Made by a program: the position numbers and the translations under genes | Source of the DNA: Epiperipatus broadwayi | Lineage: Eukaryota > Onychophora > Udeonychophora > Euonychophora > Peripatidae | DNA length: 64,000 nucleotides | Assembly: GCA_028023455.1 (NCBI GenBank) | Contig: JAQFVV010012405.1 | Coordinates: 684,001 to 748,000 of the forward strand | Direction of reading: 5' to 3' | Notes under the pieces: model-generated | What the model saw: the letters and a program-made list of their open reading frames with translations, nothing else | The model's database searches: none | What the model was told of the DNA's origin: nothing | Shown here: one piece after another, positions 11,831 to 26,234 of the stretch | How positions within the stretch are numbered: the first letter of the stretch is position 1 | How the letters are laid out: every line of letters begins with the position of its first letter

Positions 11831-14800
11831 TTTATTCATAATTACAACTCTCAATAGAACGAGAGGTGTTAGACCTTGTTTAATGATTGATTATATGTAA
11901 AAGTTTTTATTATAAATAAATATATATTTTTAAAAGTAATCTTATAATACTATTAATAATAAACAGTTTTATAGTAATATTATTGTTGTCATAGCAACAC
12001 AGTTAATATTTTATAATTTAGCATATCCATTACCCACAAATCAAACAATAAAGAAATTAAAAAAAACATTATGACTGTCATCTTGTCACATACTAAAATA
12101 CATCTCCAAATTCAGTAGGCACAATATATATATATATTGTGCCCTTGTCTGTAGGTCATAGGTAGGGTAGAAAGGTCAATTATTAAAAAATTTTAAATTT
12201 TAAGTTATATTTGTAAGATATATAAATAATAATAAGAGAATGAGATTTTATAGTACAATTTAAAGCTAAAATACTTGGTAGGTAACAGTGTAATAAATTA
12301 TTTTAAAAGAAAACAGTTAAATAAAGCTTAATCATATCATTGCTTATGGTTGTGAAAGCTGGCCATATAAAATAATACAGCTATAGATAGTTGAAAGTAT
12401 ATCAATTAGTTAGTATAATATTTAAAAACTAATAAATTAAATAAATGAAATGTAATGTTATAATTGTATTTAAAAAATCAAATTTAATAGAGTATAATTT
12501 ATTAATAAACTGTGGGATGGTGAGAGTTATATTTAGTTTAACATTATAAATTATTTTCCAAATTTTATAAAAAAATATATCAGTTTTGGTAATTTAGACC
12601 GAGACGTAAATAAAAATCATTTGATAAAAGTTAGTAAACACGTGACCGTATATTACATGCCTTCACACACACTCTTGTTAAAATAATAATAAACTGTGTG
12701 AATTAAAACTAGATATAATTGCCATCGATCTTTAAAGTGAAAGTTAAAAAATATTAAATATTGTTTTAATAATTATTTTAAAGCTTAGATGATTTTTTTT
12801 ATATAAAACTATAATTGAATTTAAAAATATTGATATAAATATTCTAGACATTACGTCATCAATTCTTAATTTTAAAACATACATTCTGTTATCAAAATAA
12901 AATGAATAAATTGTTCGCGCTAAAATAAATATTAACCAATCAAAGGATGTAAAATTAAGAGACAAAATCTAAGAATTATACAGAGCGGGAGAAGGAATGT
13001 GTAAGTGAAAGAGAAAGTAACAAATTTTGATAGCTGGTAACATCGTAGCTGAAAGTAATATAAATCTATAATTTCGTATTATTCTAAAAGTATTCTGTAA
13101 CATATAATATATTTTTGACTACAGAGATATGTATTGCTAATTTTAAGTTTATCTTACCAGGAAATTTTATTCAAATTTAACCAGAAAGCCTACAGTAACA
13201 TGGAAATACAAGGAAGAATACCTAAATTAATTGATGAAAGAAAAATAATTGGAAATCATCTTAATGCCACTTTAGTTGTGCTCAACCTGAAACTTAATCT
13301 TATAACACAGAGAAATACAATTAGGACGATATGTGAAAATCGGAAAAAGAAGCTGCTCGTCGTCAAGAACAATTTATGACGATAAATTTACAGGGCTACT
13401 TTAAAACTAAGTTATACTTCTCTATGAACAAAATTTTAATATGCATTTTAGTATCAAGAAAAATAATGGTGGAGAAAGAATGTTTATTTTGTAAAGAAAA
13501 CATTATTAAAAGATATAGTTCCAGAATAATGAGATAAAGGAAAGTAAAAAGATTAAAGTGCTATAAATATTTTATTGAGAGGAGCCGAAAAACTTTATAT
13601 AAGAGAAATGAGAAAATATTACAAAGAATTTAATGGAAAAAAATGTTTGATCAAAGAAATATAAGATTAAATGACTAAATAAAAATGGATCCATGGAAAC
13701 AGAAATTTATTGAAGATTTAAAATAAAAGATCTACAAGATGCATCGGGGGAAACCAGACACGCGGGAAAAAGCTAGCAGACTATGTTGAAGGAGATATCA
13801 AGAATTAATAAGTGTATAAAATATTGAGAAAACTAAGGATCATCGTCGATGAAGATTATTAAACAGAGTTATTTTTTTTTATAGAACATTAAGTGACTGA
13901 AAAAAGAAATAAAGTATATTTTTTTTTTTAGCTTTACGATGAACAATTTTCAAGCAAGTTCGACAAAGCAGTATCGTAAATATAATTTAATATGTTTATT
14001 TGATTGTATTTAAAATATAAAAATTCTATATTAGCTTAGGGAAACATATAAACATGAATTTAAGAATAATGAGATTTTAAATATAATAGCTTAATAGAAT
14101 GATAGAAATATTATTATAAAAAATAAAATGTATGTATGGAAGTTTTAAATATCTACAAGAAGTAATGGAATGGTGAAGCCCTCAGAATACGATCAAGAAG
14201 ATAGAGATCGTTTTGGTAATTGTGATATTATTGATAATGCATAATGTATTTTTTTAGGTCATCTATTAATGAAGAATGATGTATGAAAGTTTTAAAATTA
14301 TAAGTACACATTTTATCCAACATTAAAACATATATTTGAGATAGTAGTAATTTTAAATGTGCATGCAATAAGTTGTTTTAAAAATATAATTAATAATAAG
14401 TATCATAATAATTATGTGATTCTTTTGAACTTTTATGTTGCAAAATCTTCAGATAATTTTAAAATAGTTGGTATATTATAAATATACGAGATAAGTAGTA
14501 AAAGATTTTCTTAAGAATAGCTGTATAGTTTGAACTAAAAATGAATTTTATTATTGTTAGAAATGTAGACAGAAATTTGTCGATGTAATGCATAGATAAA
14601 TCTAGAGAAATAAAATCGGATAGTGACTTGGTAGTACTGGGGTAGAGGAAACCAAGATGATGTTCTTTGCCAAGAAATAAGAAAAATCAAATATTTGGAT
14701 CATAGTATTTTGTGTGATTTCAGTATAGCTAACTAAGTCCTATCACTGAACACATATATTTTGGACAGTGTTTTTTACGTATCTTTGAAACTTTTTGATG

Positions 14801-16660
14801 TTATATAAAGCTGAAGGAATAGCTTTAGCATCACTCCTATAGTAGAGGTGGATAGACAGATAAAGGTCACTCTTCTATGGTGTTCTTTAAATTCACTGTG
14901 CCATCATTGTCAAGTTTTATGACGGATAATATTCTAGTTATTTGTGATCCTACGCATCTATTTTCGCTATCCTTGTTTCATGAATATACATCGTCAGAAA
15001 GATATTTTTATAGAAATGATACATAAAATAGAAATGAGGCTAGGTTGTCGTTATGTAAGAATAGTTTATTTACTAGAATGAGTTAGAATGGTTATTTTAA
15101 AAGTGAAAGTATAAATGTCATAAAGAGATGAAGAATCATATGATATAGTTTTAAAAAGTAATTCTGAAATGAATATAAGATTTTAAAGGAAAAATCTAAA
15201 CAAAGTTTTTAAAGTAATAATAAAATTTTAATATTTTATATGATATTTAAAAATAGAGATTGCATGTTGGTTGAAAAATGATTCAATAAGGTGTAACTGA
15301 TATATGTATTTGTGCATGGTATGTTAATGATTGTAATTACCATACGAAGCAAAGGCTTGGATAAGTATTGGATTAATAATTATTGTATAGTCAATAATAA
15401 AACGGAACATCAAAATGTCAAGAAGGGTTTGAATCTTTAGGATTCCATACGAATAATATAAAAATAGAATTTTATGATTTTGTATAGTTTTACTACGAAG
15501 GTAAAAATTTTTGTAAAAATATAATTTTAAAATTAATAGAGATATAAAGTATTAATGATAATTATTGATAGATACATTTTTGTAACAAGCTAAACTAAAA
15601 TCAGATATAATAATAATACTGTATAAGAGTTAAAAATAAAATAAGTAGAAATTTAATGTTAAGAGATAAACTAGTAAAGTAATTTTGTAACAGGAAAGTA
15701 GGGATATCCGATGTACATAATGTAAATATTGTTATTTGTATAATTATTAATAAACTATGTTGTAAATTTATTTGTAAGCTTCGTGTCTTAGTTGTATTTC
15801 TCCACATAGAATGCATGATATCGCAATACACATTTATAATTGCAACAGACATATAATTTTGCACAAAGTAGATAAACATAAAAGTGTTATAATAATTTTT
15901 GAAAATTCATTTGTATGATAAAATTAAAGGATTATAATTATATCGTTTATTGGTCATAAGTTGGTTGCCACAATATTAAAATAAATTATATGCTAATATT
16001 GCAACACGTATTTTGATTGTCAGATTATTAAATACTACCACGAACGTAATATTTATTTATTTATTTCATTTAAGAAGAAATAGGATTACATTATACTATT
16101 ATTATCATTATTCTTATTTATTATTGTTAGTTGTTACGTAGTGAATTTATGACATAAAATTCCCTTCTCATAGTTTACTACCGTAATTTAAATCAGTTTA
16201 AATGCAATTTATGAACCTGAGATTTATTTTATTTGATTTGATTTTATTTCATTTATTTACTTAAATTATTTAATTGAGCTAGATTATTATTACAAAGAAT
16301 AATAAGATATGATTATTATCTTAATTGTAATGAAAAGAGCTTGGAAAGTCATAAGAATACCATAAGTTGATTATTTAGTATAGTGTTCTTATGCCATTGG
16401 GATAGTATCATGTGGATATATCTCAATGTAGTCTGTCTCGCTCCCCGTGTCGTCGCTCCATGTCTCATGAAAATAATAAATTTTTAATAATATAACTGTA
16501 TTTATATTTTAAAGTTTAGAGCTAGTAGTAATCATTTTTAATAAATTAATTTCATTCATTTTGTTAAGACTGAGCTAGAGAGAACCCGGGAATATATTTT
16601 AAACATTATTATAGATTATTTTGGAGTGCACGCGTGAGAGAGGCGACGGGGGAGGAGGGT
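11831..16660. other. AT-rich DNA without a recognisable gene
   Basis: A perfect 26-bp palindrome is listed separately. An 81-codon frame at 13134-13379 and its surroundings look slightly more codon-like (lysine-rich, GC above the local level), with short scraps such as ECLFCKENII and HRGKPDTREKASR downstream in broken frames. These suggest an eroded unknown coding element, but I cannot name it. The rest is plain AT-rich sequence. Confidence 0.45.
12118..12143. repeat. Perfect 26-bp palindrome centred on a TA repeat
   Basis: GGCACAA, then alternating AT, then TTGTGCC. It can extrude as a cruciform. Similar ACAA-(TA)n-TTGT palindromes occur at 16661-16679 and 26211-26234. Confidence 0.9.
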
Positions 16661-16679
16661 ACAATATATATATATTGTA
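16661..16679. repeat. ACAA-(TA)n-TTGTA palindrome
   Basis: Alternating AT flanked by TACAA and TTGTA. A sequence beginning TGTAACCAGTTGG follows directly from 16676, like the TGTAAC starts of the LTR-type elements at 2252 and 53972. Confidence 0.85.
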
Positions 16680-17957
16680 ACCAGTTGGCTTACATAGCAT
16701 ACACTAATATAGTGTATGTGCATATATATATGTAAAATAAAGGAAAAATAGAAATAAACACAGACAAAAATTATAGTAGATATTTTCTACATTTATTGAA
16801 ATAGAAATAAATAAATAATAACTCTGATTTAAAGTAAAATTTCATTGTGAAATAAGTATTTTAAAAAGGTCTGATAAATAATATTTGTAATTCTGATTTT
16901 GAAATTAACAAAAAAAAAGTAAGCATAATTTATTTTTTTAAAATCTTTTAATTGATACTTGTATAAAATATCTTTTTTAATTAATGCTTGTTTTCATTTC
17001 TACTATGTAGTTAAAAATCTTTGTAGATTAAAAATTCTAAAGGATTATCACACCTTTGGTCAAATTCCAAAGATTAATGTAAAAACATGAAAATCACACT
17101 TTGATAGAAATTTCCAGCTTGTTTTCAAATGGATTAAAGTTAATTGAAAACAGCCACTGTGTTTTTGTCACCTGACCTACCCAAGGTTATAAAAGACTGA
17201 TAAAAAAAATATCAGTTAGTTTTTGGCTTGCAGTTTTGTAAGAGTTAGCAGAAGAGCTAGTTGTAAAGAGTTGGTATCTGTAGCAGAAAATGACCATAGT
17301 AAAGCTAGCTGCAAAGATGGCTAGTATAATTATCAAGAGAACTGCCATGAGGATTTAAGAATGCAAGGAAGTGGCTGCTCTACATTTCACTGGAGGAGTT
17401 TGAATTTACATGGAGGAAACGGGTCAAGATTTTTTGTAATTCATAGCCTTAAAAGTGTTCTGGAAAACAGCTTGCTGACCTGAAGTTTACAAAATCTAAG
17501 TATAGGTGGAACTGACTACAGAAAGGAAAAAGACAACCATACCGGAATTATATACTTTTATCTGATAATGACAATTTCCTGGAATGACCATAAAACAGCT
17601 TGCCCAAGAGAGCAGCTGAATAAAGAAGTAGTTAAACGTATGCTGCTGTGTCTACATATATGAAGAGAAGCACAGATAAACTTGCATACAAAAGTGAGTT
17701 GTTTTTGAATAATTTATTTGATGGACATTTTTAAATCTATATTTTTAAATTTAAAGACATTGATAATTCATTAAGAGGTAACCTAATAAAAGCTTTCTAA
17801 CCTCTGGAAAATTGACCATATATTTTTTGTAAAAGAATAAAAGAAAGCTATAATAGAATTTGTTAAACTTATTTTTTTTTAATATTGATACACACGTATA
17901 TGTGTGAAATTTATGTGTTTTCCAAATGAATTAAGTATGAAAAAAATATAATATTAT
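16676..17957 (+). mobile_element. Possible LTR-like block (TGTAAC start, TATA box)
   Basis: It begins TGTAACCAGTTGG immediately after a TA repeat, as do the LTR-type elements elsewhere in the window. It has TATAAAAG at 17188-17195, 512 bp in, then a more GC-balanced region (17210-17690). At 17958 another TGTAACGAGTTG start occurs, and both starts are followed within 70 bp by a similar GTGT-TGTGCATATATATGTAAAAT block. I cannot find a matching right end or any coding region, so the limits are uncertain. It could be a diverged relative of the 2.18 kb repeats or unrelated. Confidence 0.25.
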
Positions 17958-18300
17958 TGTAACGAGTTGAAATAGATAAAAGTCAGTGTGCGTATATACA
18001 CGCACATTCATATATGTAAAATTTTAATATTTTTTTGATTAAATGTCAACTCATTTTTTTTTTAAATATTAATTGCGCGCACATATATGTAAATCAATAT
18101 AAGAATTTAAATGTTGAATAGTAATTATTTAAATCTCAATGTGATCATTTGAAATTTTGTATTATAATCAAAATCAGAAAATATGTGCGTATATATGTCA
18201 ATTGTATTGTAAATAACAAAGTGTGTCAGATAGACACTTATGTGTAAAATTTTGATCATTTTTCTAAATTAAATGTTAATTCAAACATGTTTATTTTGTA
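17880..18300. repeat. Degenerate CACGTATATGTG-containing repeats
   Basis: About five diverged blocks carry a partly palindromic CACAC-TATATGTG core followed by an AAATTT-rich arm and TTAAATGT. Spacing is irregular, about 80-110 bp. Confidence 0.45.
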
Positions 18301-21300
18301 TCAAGCCACATGCCTGTGTGCTGAATGGGTTTTAAATAAACCTAATTTATTAATCATGTAACTCAATGTATACTTTTCAAAATCAGAACCCTTATAAGAC
18401 CTTATTTATTTTTTTGTTATTAATAAACTTGTATTTAATTGTTCAAAATTGTATTCCATCATCTCTTGTTCACATACAGTAATAGAGCTTCATGTTCTCT
18501 GGGCTAGATTCGTGCACGGATAAATGGGGATGTGTTTAGTGCTTTGGGCATCCAGAGATGATCAATCATCATCCTGGTTGGCGCAAAAGAGGATACTCTT
18601 TAAAGCCCATGCACTATATTTTATTTTAGTTTAGTCTTGTTAAAAAAATTTAAGTTTATAGTTGGCCAGTACAAGTGGCCAGAGCATTGATGATGATCAG
18701 CATGTTTTAATGTCCCAGCAGTATTGTTTTGATTTCTGATTATTGTGTATTTTAATGGATGGGCACTTAAATGGTGCATCCAAGTTATGTTTAAATAATT
18801 GCCCAAGCTGGCAAAGGCTTAATAGTTAGCCTGGTCTAAAGAAGACCCATTTTCAATCCAGCCACAAGATGGTCTATTGATTTTATTCTGATTTATTGTA
18901 CTGATTTATTTTATTCCCATTAATGATGATGATGGATGGTATATTTTGAGTATTATTTATAATTAATTTTAAATAATAATGCTGGTGGTTGATTATGCTT
19001 GTAGTTGCTCTTCTGAGTTAGCTGGCTGATCTCAACAATGATCTCACAGATTTTTAATCTCATACTTTTATATCTTTAAATATTTACTTATAGATAATTT
19101 TTCAAATTATTGATATTTGTATTTATTTAAATGGCCTGGGAGCGATGTTGATGTTCCATCACCCCAGATTCACTTTTATCATTTCCTTCCACACCACCAC
19201 CCAATCTCCCTACTCATATCCTTAAATACAATATTTCCACTCCTGCCTACCCCCCGTCCTGTTATAATATATATATTGTTAGCTAAAACAGTAAAACATT
19301 TTAAATATTCCAACTTTTTCAACATTCTCTTCCAAAAAAACAATGAAAGAGAAGATAGTATTGGACAGGGTACTAGATAATGATGATTGTAATCTTTCTT
19401 TTTTTTTATTTACTGCCCCATATTTGGTGATTCTCTGGGTTGACTGTGAAATAACTAACTAAAAGAAAAATTCCAAGATTGTTCAAATTTTTTTTTTAAA
19501 TTACTTGGTTTAGATTCAAGGCCACGCCATCAGCTTGGCAAATAGATCTACTTCTATCAGTTGTCCTTTTTATATTTATATACAGTGAGAAAGAAATAGA
19601 GGTAAAGATTTTGCATGTGTAAATACAAATTGTGTCAAATTTATATTTACAACCTGATCAGTTTCTGCACAATGATGTTTAATTCCTAAAAGCAAAATCT
19701 GGGGTTTTAATAAATTGATTTATTGGGCTAATTAAGTTTTTCAAATTATTTTATTTCTTTTAAAATTATTCTTACGTTTTTATGTTTAGTTTTTTTTTTA
19801 AAAAAAATCAAGCTACCTTTATGTTATAAATCTGACTGCGTGTGTTTGATGAGCACTAAGAAGGAAATGAGTGTTTAACAATAGACTGCCAATAAATCAA
19901 TACTTTGAATTGATTGGCACCAATTCTCAGAACTTTGATCTTCTGTTGACAAGGCTAAACAAAATCCTGAAGTTAATGTTTTATTAGATGTATTTCAACA
20001 CTGTGAGTTATATCAGGTAACATTGAAAAAAAAAACAGGTGTTGAAAATGTTGAATTAAAAAGAGAGCGAGGGAGAAAACGCGCAGATAGATATATCGAA
20101 AGAATTCAAATCTGGCTGATAGAATTTTTATTTTGAATAACTTTTTCTGATGTTTTATCAATGCGTTTAACATCCAGAATTAATTTTCTCATCTTTTTTT
20201 TTCTATCATTTTACTAAAAATTAAACGATAAAAAATAAAAAAAGAGGGAGAGAACATAATGAACATGGTTTAACTAATTCCAATTTATTGGAAAATAAGG
20301 TGGTATTCGTTTATTTCCTTAAACTTTTATTTGAATGATTCATGAGTTCTCAATATTATTAAAAAAAAAAAAAATGTAGTAAAGTAAAATAATAAATATT
20401 TTTTTTTGTTTTGCACATAAATTTTATTTGTTAATTTGTTTATTATAGCAAGGGGTCATTCGATAAATTCCACATATCTCTCAAAATACTTTGTCTTTCA
20501 GATATTTTAGCTTCTGGTCACTTTAAATGTTCCTTTTCTTGATATTTATTTTCAATTTTTATTTGTCCAAAGTACTATCTTAGGTATATTTTTACTTTTT
20601 TTCTTAAAACTAAAGTTCTGTTTCTTTTTTTTTTTTTTTAAACCTCTTCAACAACTATTATTTTTTCTGTTATTACGATATATTTATATATTTAATGGTC
20701 ACTTGAGAGTCCGCAGTTATGCACATCTACCACGAGATGGAGCAACTAGATTTACTATCTAGTATTTTTTACTCTATTTATGACTGCTAAAATTGAACCA
20801 GCAGCCTTTATTGGATATTATAGCTGACATCTATATAGGAAGATTAACATTTAATTTTAAGAATATCAGTCATTCATCTCCACAAAGCCCTCAGTCATTA
20901 CTAGCAAATTAATTATGTCCACTAAGTCACAGAGAACTAGTTTCTGGAATATTTAATTAGGCATAGCACATGATTGTACATACCAACAATGATTAATAAA
21001 AAAAAAGAGACCGTATTAAAATAAATAGATAAAAGTTTATTACAAATTCTTTAAAGTTGTAGTATTCACTATATTCTTAGCTATTGTATTTTTATAATTG
21101 ATGGATAATTTAAAATCTATTCAATCTATTTATAATGTAAAATTACATCAGTGGGTCATAATTCTAAAATCTTATGTCATGTTTGCACCTATATATAATA
21201 TTTTCCAATATTTTCCCGAATGTCATCTAAATTTACTTAGGCAATCAATAATATCAGTCATTTTATTTAAAAATCATTTGGCTATAATGTTAAAGCTAAG

Positions 21301-21465
21301 TTTGATAAGTGTATGCATATATATTGTTTTGGAACTTATTACTTAGCAAACCACTAACACTGATTCCAATCAAACATTTTATACTAGTTATATAAATGTT
21401 ACACATTTTTAATCCTCCTAACAATATGTATTCAATAAGATGCTGGATGATCATACTCTGTACAA
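18301..21465. other. AT-rich DNA without a recognisable gene
   Basis: The stretch 18480-18960 is less AT-rich, with a weak B-box-like TTTCAATCC at 18852-18860 and short GATGATG runs. It may be an old SINE or LINE piece, but I cannot align it to anything. No other feature is seen. Confidence 0.4.
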
Positions 21466-22140
21466 ATAAATAAATAACCGCATATGAATTCTGAAATATC
21501 TGAGTTATATCTAAAAATATAATCAAGTAAATCATTACTAACTTTAATAAAATTATTTCAAAATCTAAAGTCTAGGTATGTGAATTATCAAATTTGTTTC
21601 ATAATATATCTGTAAGAATAAGGTAGATAAAATTTGAAATATACATTACTGACTTTATATAACTATGTCAGTGTCTTCTTTACTATATAATTGCATCTGC
21701 GACATATGTATCAATCTATAACTGTAATCCATTTGAAAATTTTTAATTAACAAGTCAAAACTATTTTAAACAAATTAATAAAATAAGATCACATTTCAGT
21801 GTTGGCTTCACAGGTTACTGATAAATTCCTGAGCTTTTATTTCCCCTTTTAATATTAATCCTAATGAAATATTAAAAGTCTGATAGTATTCATAGACATC
21901 ATTTTGAATTATATAAGTAACTGCATACTGAATTCGAAATAGCTGAATTATATATAAAAATATAGTTGTATAAATCATTACTAACTCTAATAAAACTTTT
22001 ATTTCAAAATCTAAAGGAACTGTAATAAAATTTTACATAAAAATGTAAAAAGTAGGCACATGAATCATCAGTAAACTATAGATTTGCTTCAAAATATATC
22101 TAAGACTAAGACACAAAAAATTTGAAAATATCAATTTTGA
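21466..22140. repeat. Diverged tandem duplication, period about 440 bp
   Basis: The block around 21466-21660 (CGCATATGAATTCTGAAATA, then AAATCATTACTAACT, TTTCAAAATCTAAAG, AATATATCTGTAAGA) recurs in the same order at about 21909-22140, with indels and many substitutions. Non-coding. Confidence 0.65.
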
Positions 22141-23117
22141 ATAATAATTCCCATTGATATATACATTCCAATTTATTTTTTATCTAGTTCATATAAATAA
22201 GATTATTTTTTAACACTAATAATTATTAAATTATAATTTAACTAAGTATTAGGAGGTTGATTTTTGTGAGCCAAATTACTGATTCTTATTAAGTGTTTAA
22301 AATGAATATTTACCTGGGGAATTTAGTCTTTGCAATTTGCTCTCCAATTTACACAATAATTGTTCATTCAAAATGAATAATTAAAAATATATATTGACCA
22401 AGAAATAGATAGCAAAATAAATAATAATATGAGTCTTTAGGAAAAAAAAAAAAAGTTCATTCAGAATTTAAATAAAGTTTTTAAAGGGTTTATAAATTCA
22501 AAATGACTTTGATGTAATTATTATGGAATAGTATCTTATTTAGCAATCACCACAGTCCAGTGGGGGTGGTAAGAGTATTTATTTCTTTATATACATTTTT
22601 TTTTAAAAAAAAGAGCTCTGTATTGGAAATTCCATGATATAAGTTGACATTGTAGGATCCCGAGTTTCCTGTCTTTGGTGTTAAGATCATAACAATCAAT
22701 TTTTCATACATGTTTGAAATATCCATCATTGATTGATTTTAGTTATAGATTTTAATATAGTTGGCATAAACTTGATTTAATTGTAACTAATTAGATATCA
22801 CTTATCCTATTCTAATGAAGCTGATTCTATATACTTAGGAAAGAGTTTCTATATACAAATTAGCAATGCACGGAAAGCTTCCTAGTACAATGTGGAGATT
22901 TCTTTAGTCATACATTACTTTTTTGGTAACTCCTATATTGACAATCAGGATAATGAGCAAGAGAATTGGAAAAGAAAAGAAACCAATTAATTTCTGTTAC
23001 ACACTGTTTATATATATATTAAAAGTTTTTTTTCTAGAGAATTCTAATCTCATAATTATAAAAAATAGTTATTGTAGAAATTGTTTATTTTTAAAGCAAA
23101 CTAAAAAATTATAACAC

Positions 23118-23201
23118 AGAAATAAGATGTATAACAAAATGTAATTATTTAGAATTTTATAGAAATAAGATATATAACAAAATGTAATTATTTAGATTAA
23201 A
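23118..23201. repeat. Tandem duplication, 43-bp unit
   Basis: AGAAATAAGATGTATAACAA plus AATGTAATTATTTAGA is repeated immediately with one or two changes. Confidence 0.9.
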
Positions 23202-26200
23202 TATTTCCTATCATTTTTAGGGTAATTATTTCTGATAATATAAAAAATATAATACAAATTTTATTTCTGAGTTCAAATTTCTTTTCTGTAAAACCTTAAT
23301 CTTCTAATACATTCTGTCTGGATTTGAATTTAGTTCTAGACAGTATTTGAATTCTTTTATTAAGTATTAAACTCTTTAAAAAAAGATTACTTTCTTATTT
23401 TCTTTACTTAAAAAAAAGCATTTTGATTAAACTTAAATTAAAAAAGTTATATCTAATGGGTGTGCACCTATATATTTACTAAATTTTGAATACAATCTAT
23501 TATATTTATCTGGCATCTAAATATTTTAATCTTAAATTAATCTCTTGTTGCCAACCACCTAAAATAATCTTGAACTGTGTTTTTGCTTTGGTTGGGAACA
23601 TATTTGTGATTTTTTTATAAGATTATTTGTTATACATTAAGAAATAAGCAAGCTAATATTGTATGTGTGTGCATGAAAAAAATAATTGATTAGAATGTTC
23701 AATAATCTATATAATATCAAATTTTCCAGATTGCCATGCGCTGCTCTAAATATTGTTATATCTTTTTGAACTGATTAATGTAGATTTGTTATGTGAAATA
23801 CATGTATAATGAGAGAGATTGTTCTGGGACATATTTTTACAAAATTTATTATAAGTTTTAAAGGAATGCAGGATAAAAGTGGAAAGGTTTCACTGATTTA
23901 TTTATATATTCAATTATTTCATTAGGTGCACTTTCATTTTGCTTCTATTTTTAAAATATACAGTAAAATTTGTTTTTTATTTATTTATTCATTTTCTATC
24001 TTTTTATCTGTCAGTCATTTTTAAAGTATTTTTATGCACACAAATAAAAAACTCTAACTAATGAATTATTACATATTGTTGGACATTATTGGTTAACGAG
24101 AAAACTTATTTAGCCTCAAGGATTGTCAATTAGTAGTAATTGATAATTTCTTAGCAACATTAAGAACTGAAAGTTATTTCTGTTTACAGGGATATAATCT
24201 CATTTCTATTCTTTTTTATAATAATCCATGGAAATATTTAATTCAGTATATATATATATTGAACTGTTTGCTTTATCTGCTTCAAAGGCAACCATTGTAA
24301 AATTAAAATTAACATTTATATTTATAAAGCTTTTAAAAAAACTGTATTTAAAAGCTGTATGTTATGTTTTTTATATATTAAGAGTACTACATTAACACAC
24401 ATACTTGTTTATATTTTAAAATTCTGTGATTTTACTTTTTCAATAGATTTTAGTTTAAAATAATTTTCTTTGGACGTTTATTTTTTTTATTACAATAATT
24501 AAAAGCAAGCAAAGTTTTCTTCTATTTTGTTGATTTTAATCTATTTTTAAAAGCTGAGACTTATTTTCTCATTTATTTATTTTTAAATTTTGAATAAGAT
24601 AAGAGCCTTGGTCAGATATTGTTTTTAGATTAAGATTAAGCAGGAGACAGAGATTTACTTTGATCAAATCTTTTTAATTAAAGATTAGGTAGGAGATAAC
24701 AATTCATATAAATAGCCTCAGGTTTTTGACTGATTTATTATTCTGCTTTTATTTCTTATTGTGTTTCTTATTCCGAGTGATTCTAATTTTCATATTTTCT
24801 AATTACTCAATGTGGATTGCCAAAGTGGGATTTCTATGGACTGCTAATATAGTACTTACCATTGGCCATGCTAATAGCAACCATCCATTTTCCATGCCAT
24901 TAATATATGCCATGAGAAATCTTAACAATATGCAATGCTAAATCAACCCAAATATGAGCTATGAAGCTCCATAATTGTGTCTTCAAGAACAACCTAAAAT
25001 CTTGGTTCAGAACTGATCCTAATGATTGCCTTCAGTCTCCTGACCAAAGAATAGAACTCAAAACTGTAGAAATGAACCATAAGCAGACTTGAACTTTGCC
25101 TATCCTGCTGGAAGAAATCAGCCATACAGAACATTATGCCTCGAGGTAAACAATTGTTTTCATATTATAACTGGGGCTTAAATCTTTTGTTTAAACTCTA
25201 TGTTAAAGTCTTAGCTTAATCTAAAAAGAAACCTGTCTCTATAATATGTTTTGCATATTCATTTAAATAACACTAATTATTTTATTATATATTTTTATTT
25301 ATTATATGAATTGGAGTCTTAGTTTTAAGACTTCATATTGTAAATTTATTTGTCTGAGAGCATATTGTGAGTTTAGATTTTATAGTTATTGTTTTTCTTT
25401 TTATTTTATTAATTCTTGATAAACACTTGGGCAGATATTAGTAATTTTTTAACTCATCTATCTTTTATTCTTTTCATTATAATTAATTTAGACAAACTTG
25501 GTTTGGGTTTCCTGCAGACCACAAATCTATTATCTAGTGGTTTATTGAGTATATTGTTATGTTTTTCTTAGTCAGTAGAGATTTTGTTTTTTCTATGTTT
25601 TCGATTATGTAATACCATAATCTTTTCCTCTTGACGGAATCGACCTTGGGGTCTTCAACATGGCCATTATTGGGTGTTTGTAGTAAAATGACACTCATAA
25701 TTCCAAGTTTTGTCAGGTTATAGGAAAAGATTAATCTGAATTGTTTTGTTGACTTCCATGCAAGATCGTTCTCTTTTGAAATCTTTAAATAAAAGAAAAC
25801 TGGAATTTGTTTATATAAATCACTAGCAGGAAGACATAAATCCCTTTTAATTCCTTGGTGAGAAAACAAACTTATCTGTCAGGGTGTTTAATATTACCTT
25901 ACTCTCATACACTCTCTGATAAATTTGATGGAGAAATCTAGGTCAAACTTTCATATGTTGTTTGACTAATGTTTTTTTTTTTTTTTAATTTAATAAACTT
26001 TAAAATTATTTATAATTATTTTAGGCTAACATTTTTTTCTGTATTCTTTTCTCAATTGTCTGAACAATGTTAAAGATCTCTTTCTCTCCTTGGGTCTAGC
26101 TGGTAGCATTCATCATCATCAACCTTTGGAATCACTGTAAATTAAATTTTCTAGGAAGTTAGTGACCTAGTGGCACTCTTGGTAATCAAAAGAAGATCAA

Positions 26201-26210
26201 AGTGATCAGT

Positions 26211-26234
26211 ACAATATATATATATATATATTGT
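26211..26234. repeat. ACAA-(TA)n-TTGT palindrome, 24 bp
   Basis: Perfect inverted repeat with an alternating AT centre, same design as those at 12118 and 16661. Confidence 0.9.

Noticed and set aside
13134-13379. 81-codon plus-strand frame with lysine-rich end
   Set aside because: No family recognised and the surrounding frames are broken. It could be an eroded element, but there is not enough to call.
18480-18960. tRNA-derived SINE
   Set aside because: Only a weak B-box-like sequence is visible, with no convincing A box, tail or second copy in the window.
25534-25869. 111-codon minus-strand frame
   Set aside because: No recognisable domain, no clear splice or promoter context, and a length that can occur by chance in 64 kb. 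Kept only as a note in the gap entry.
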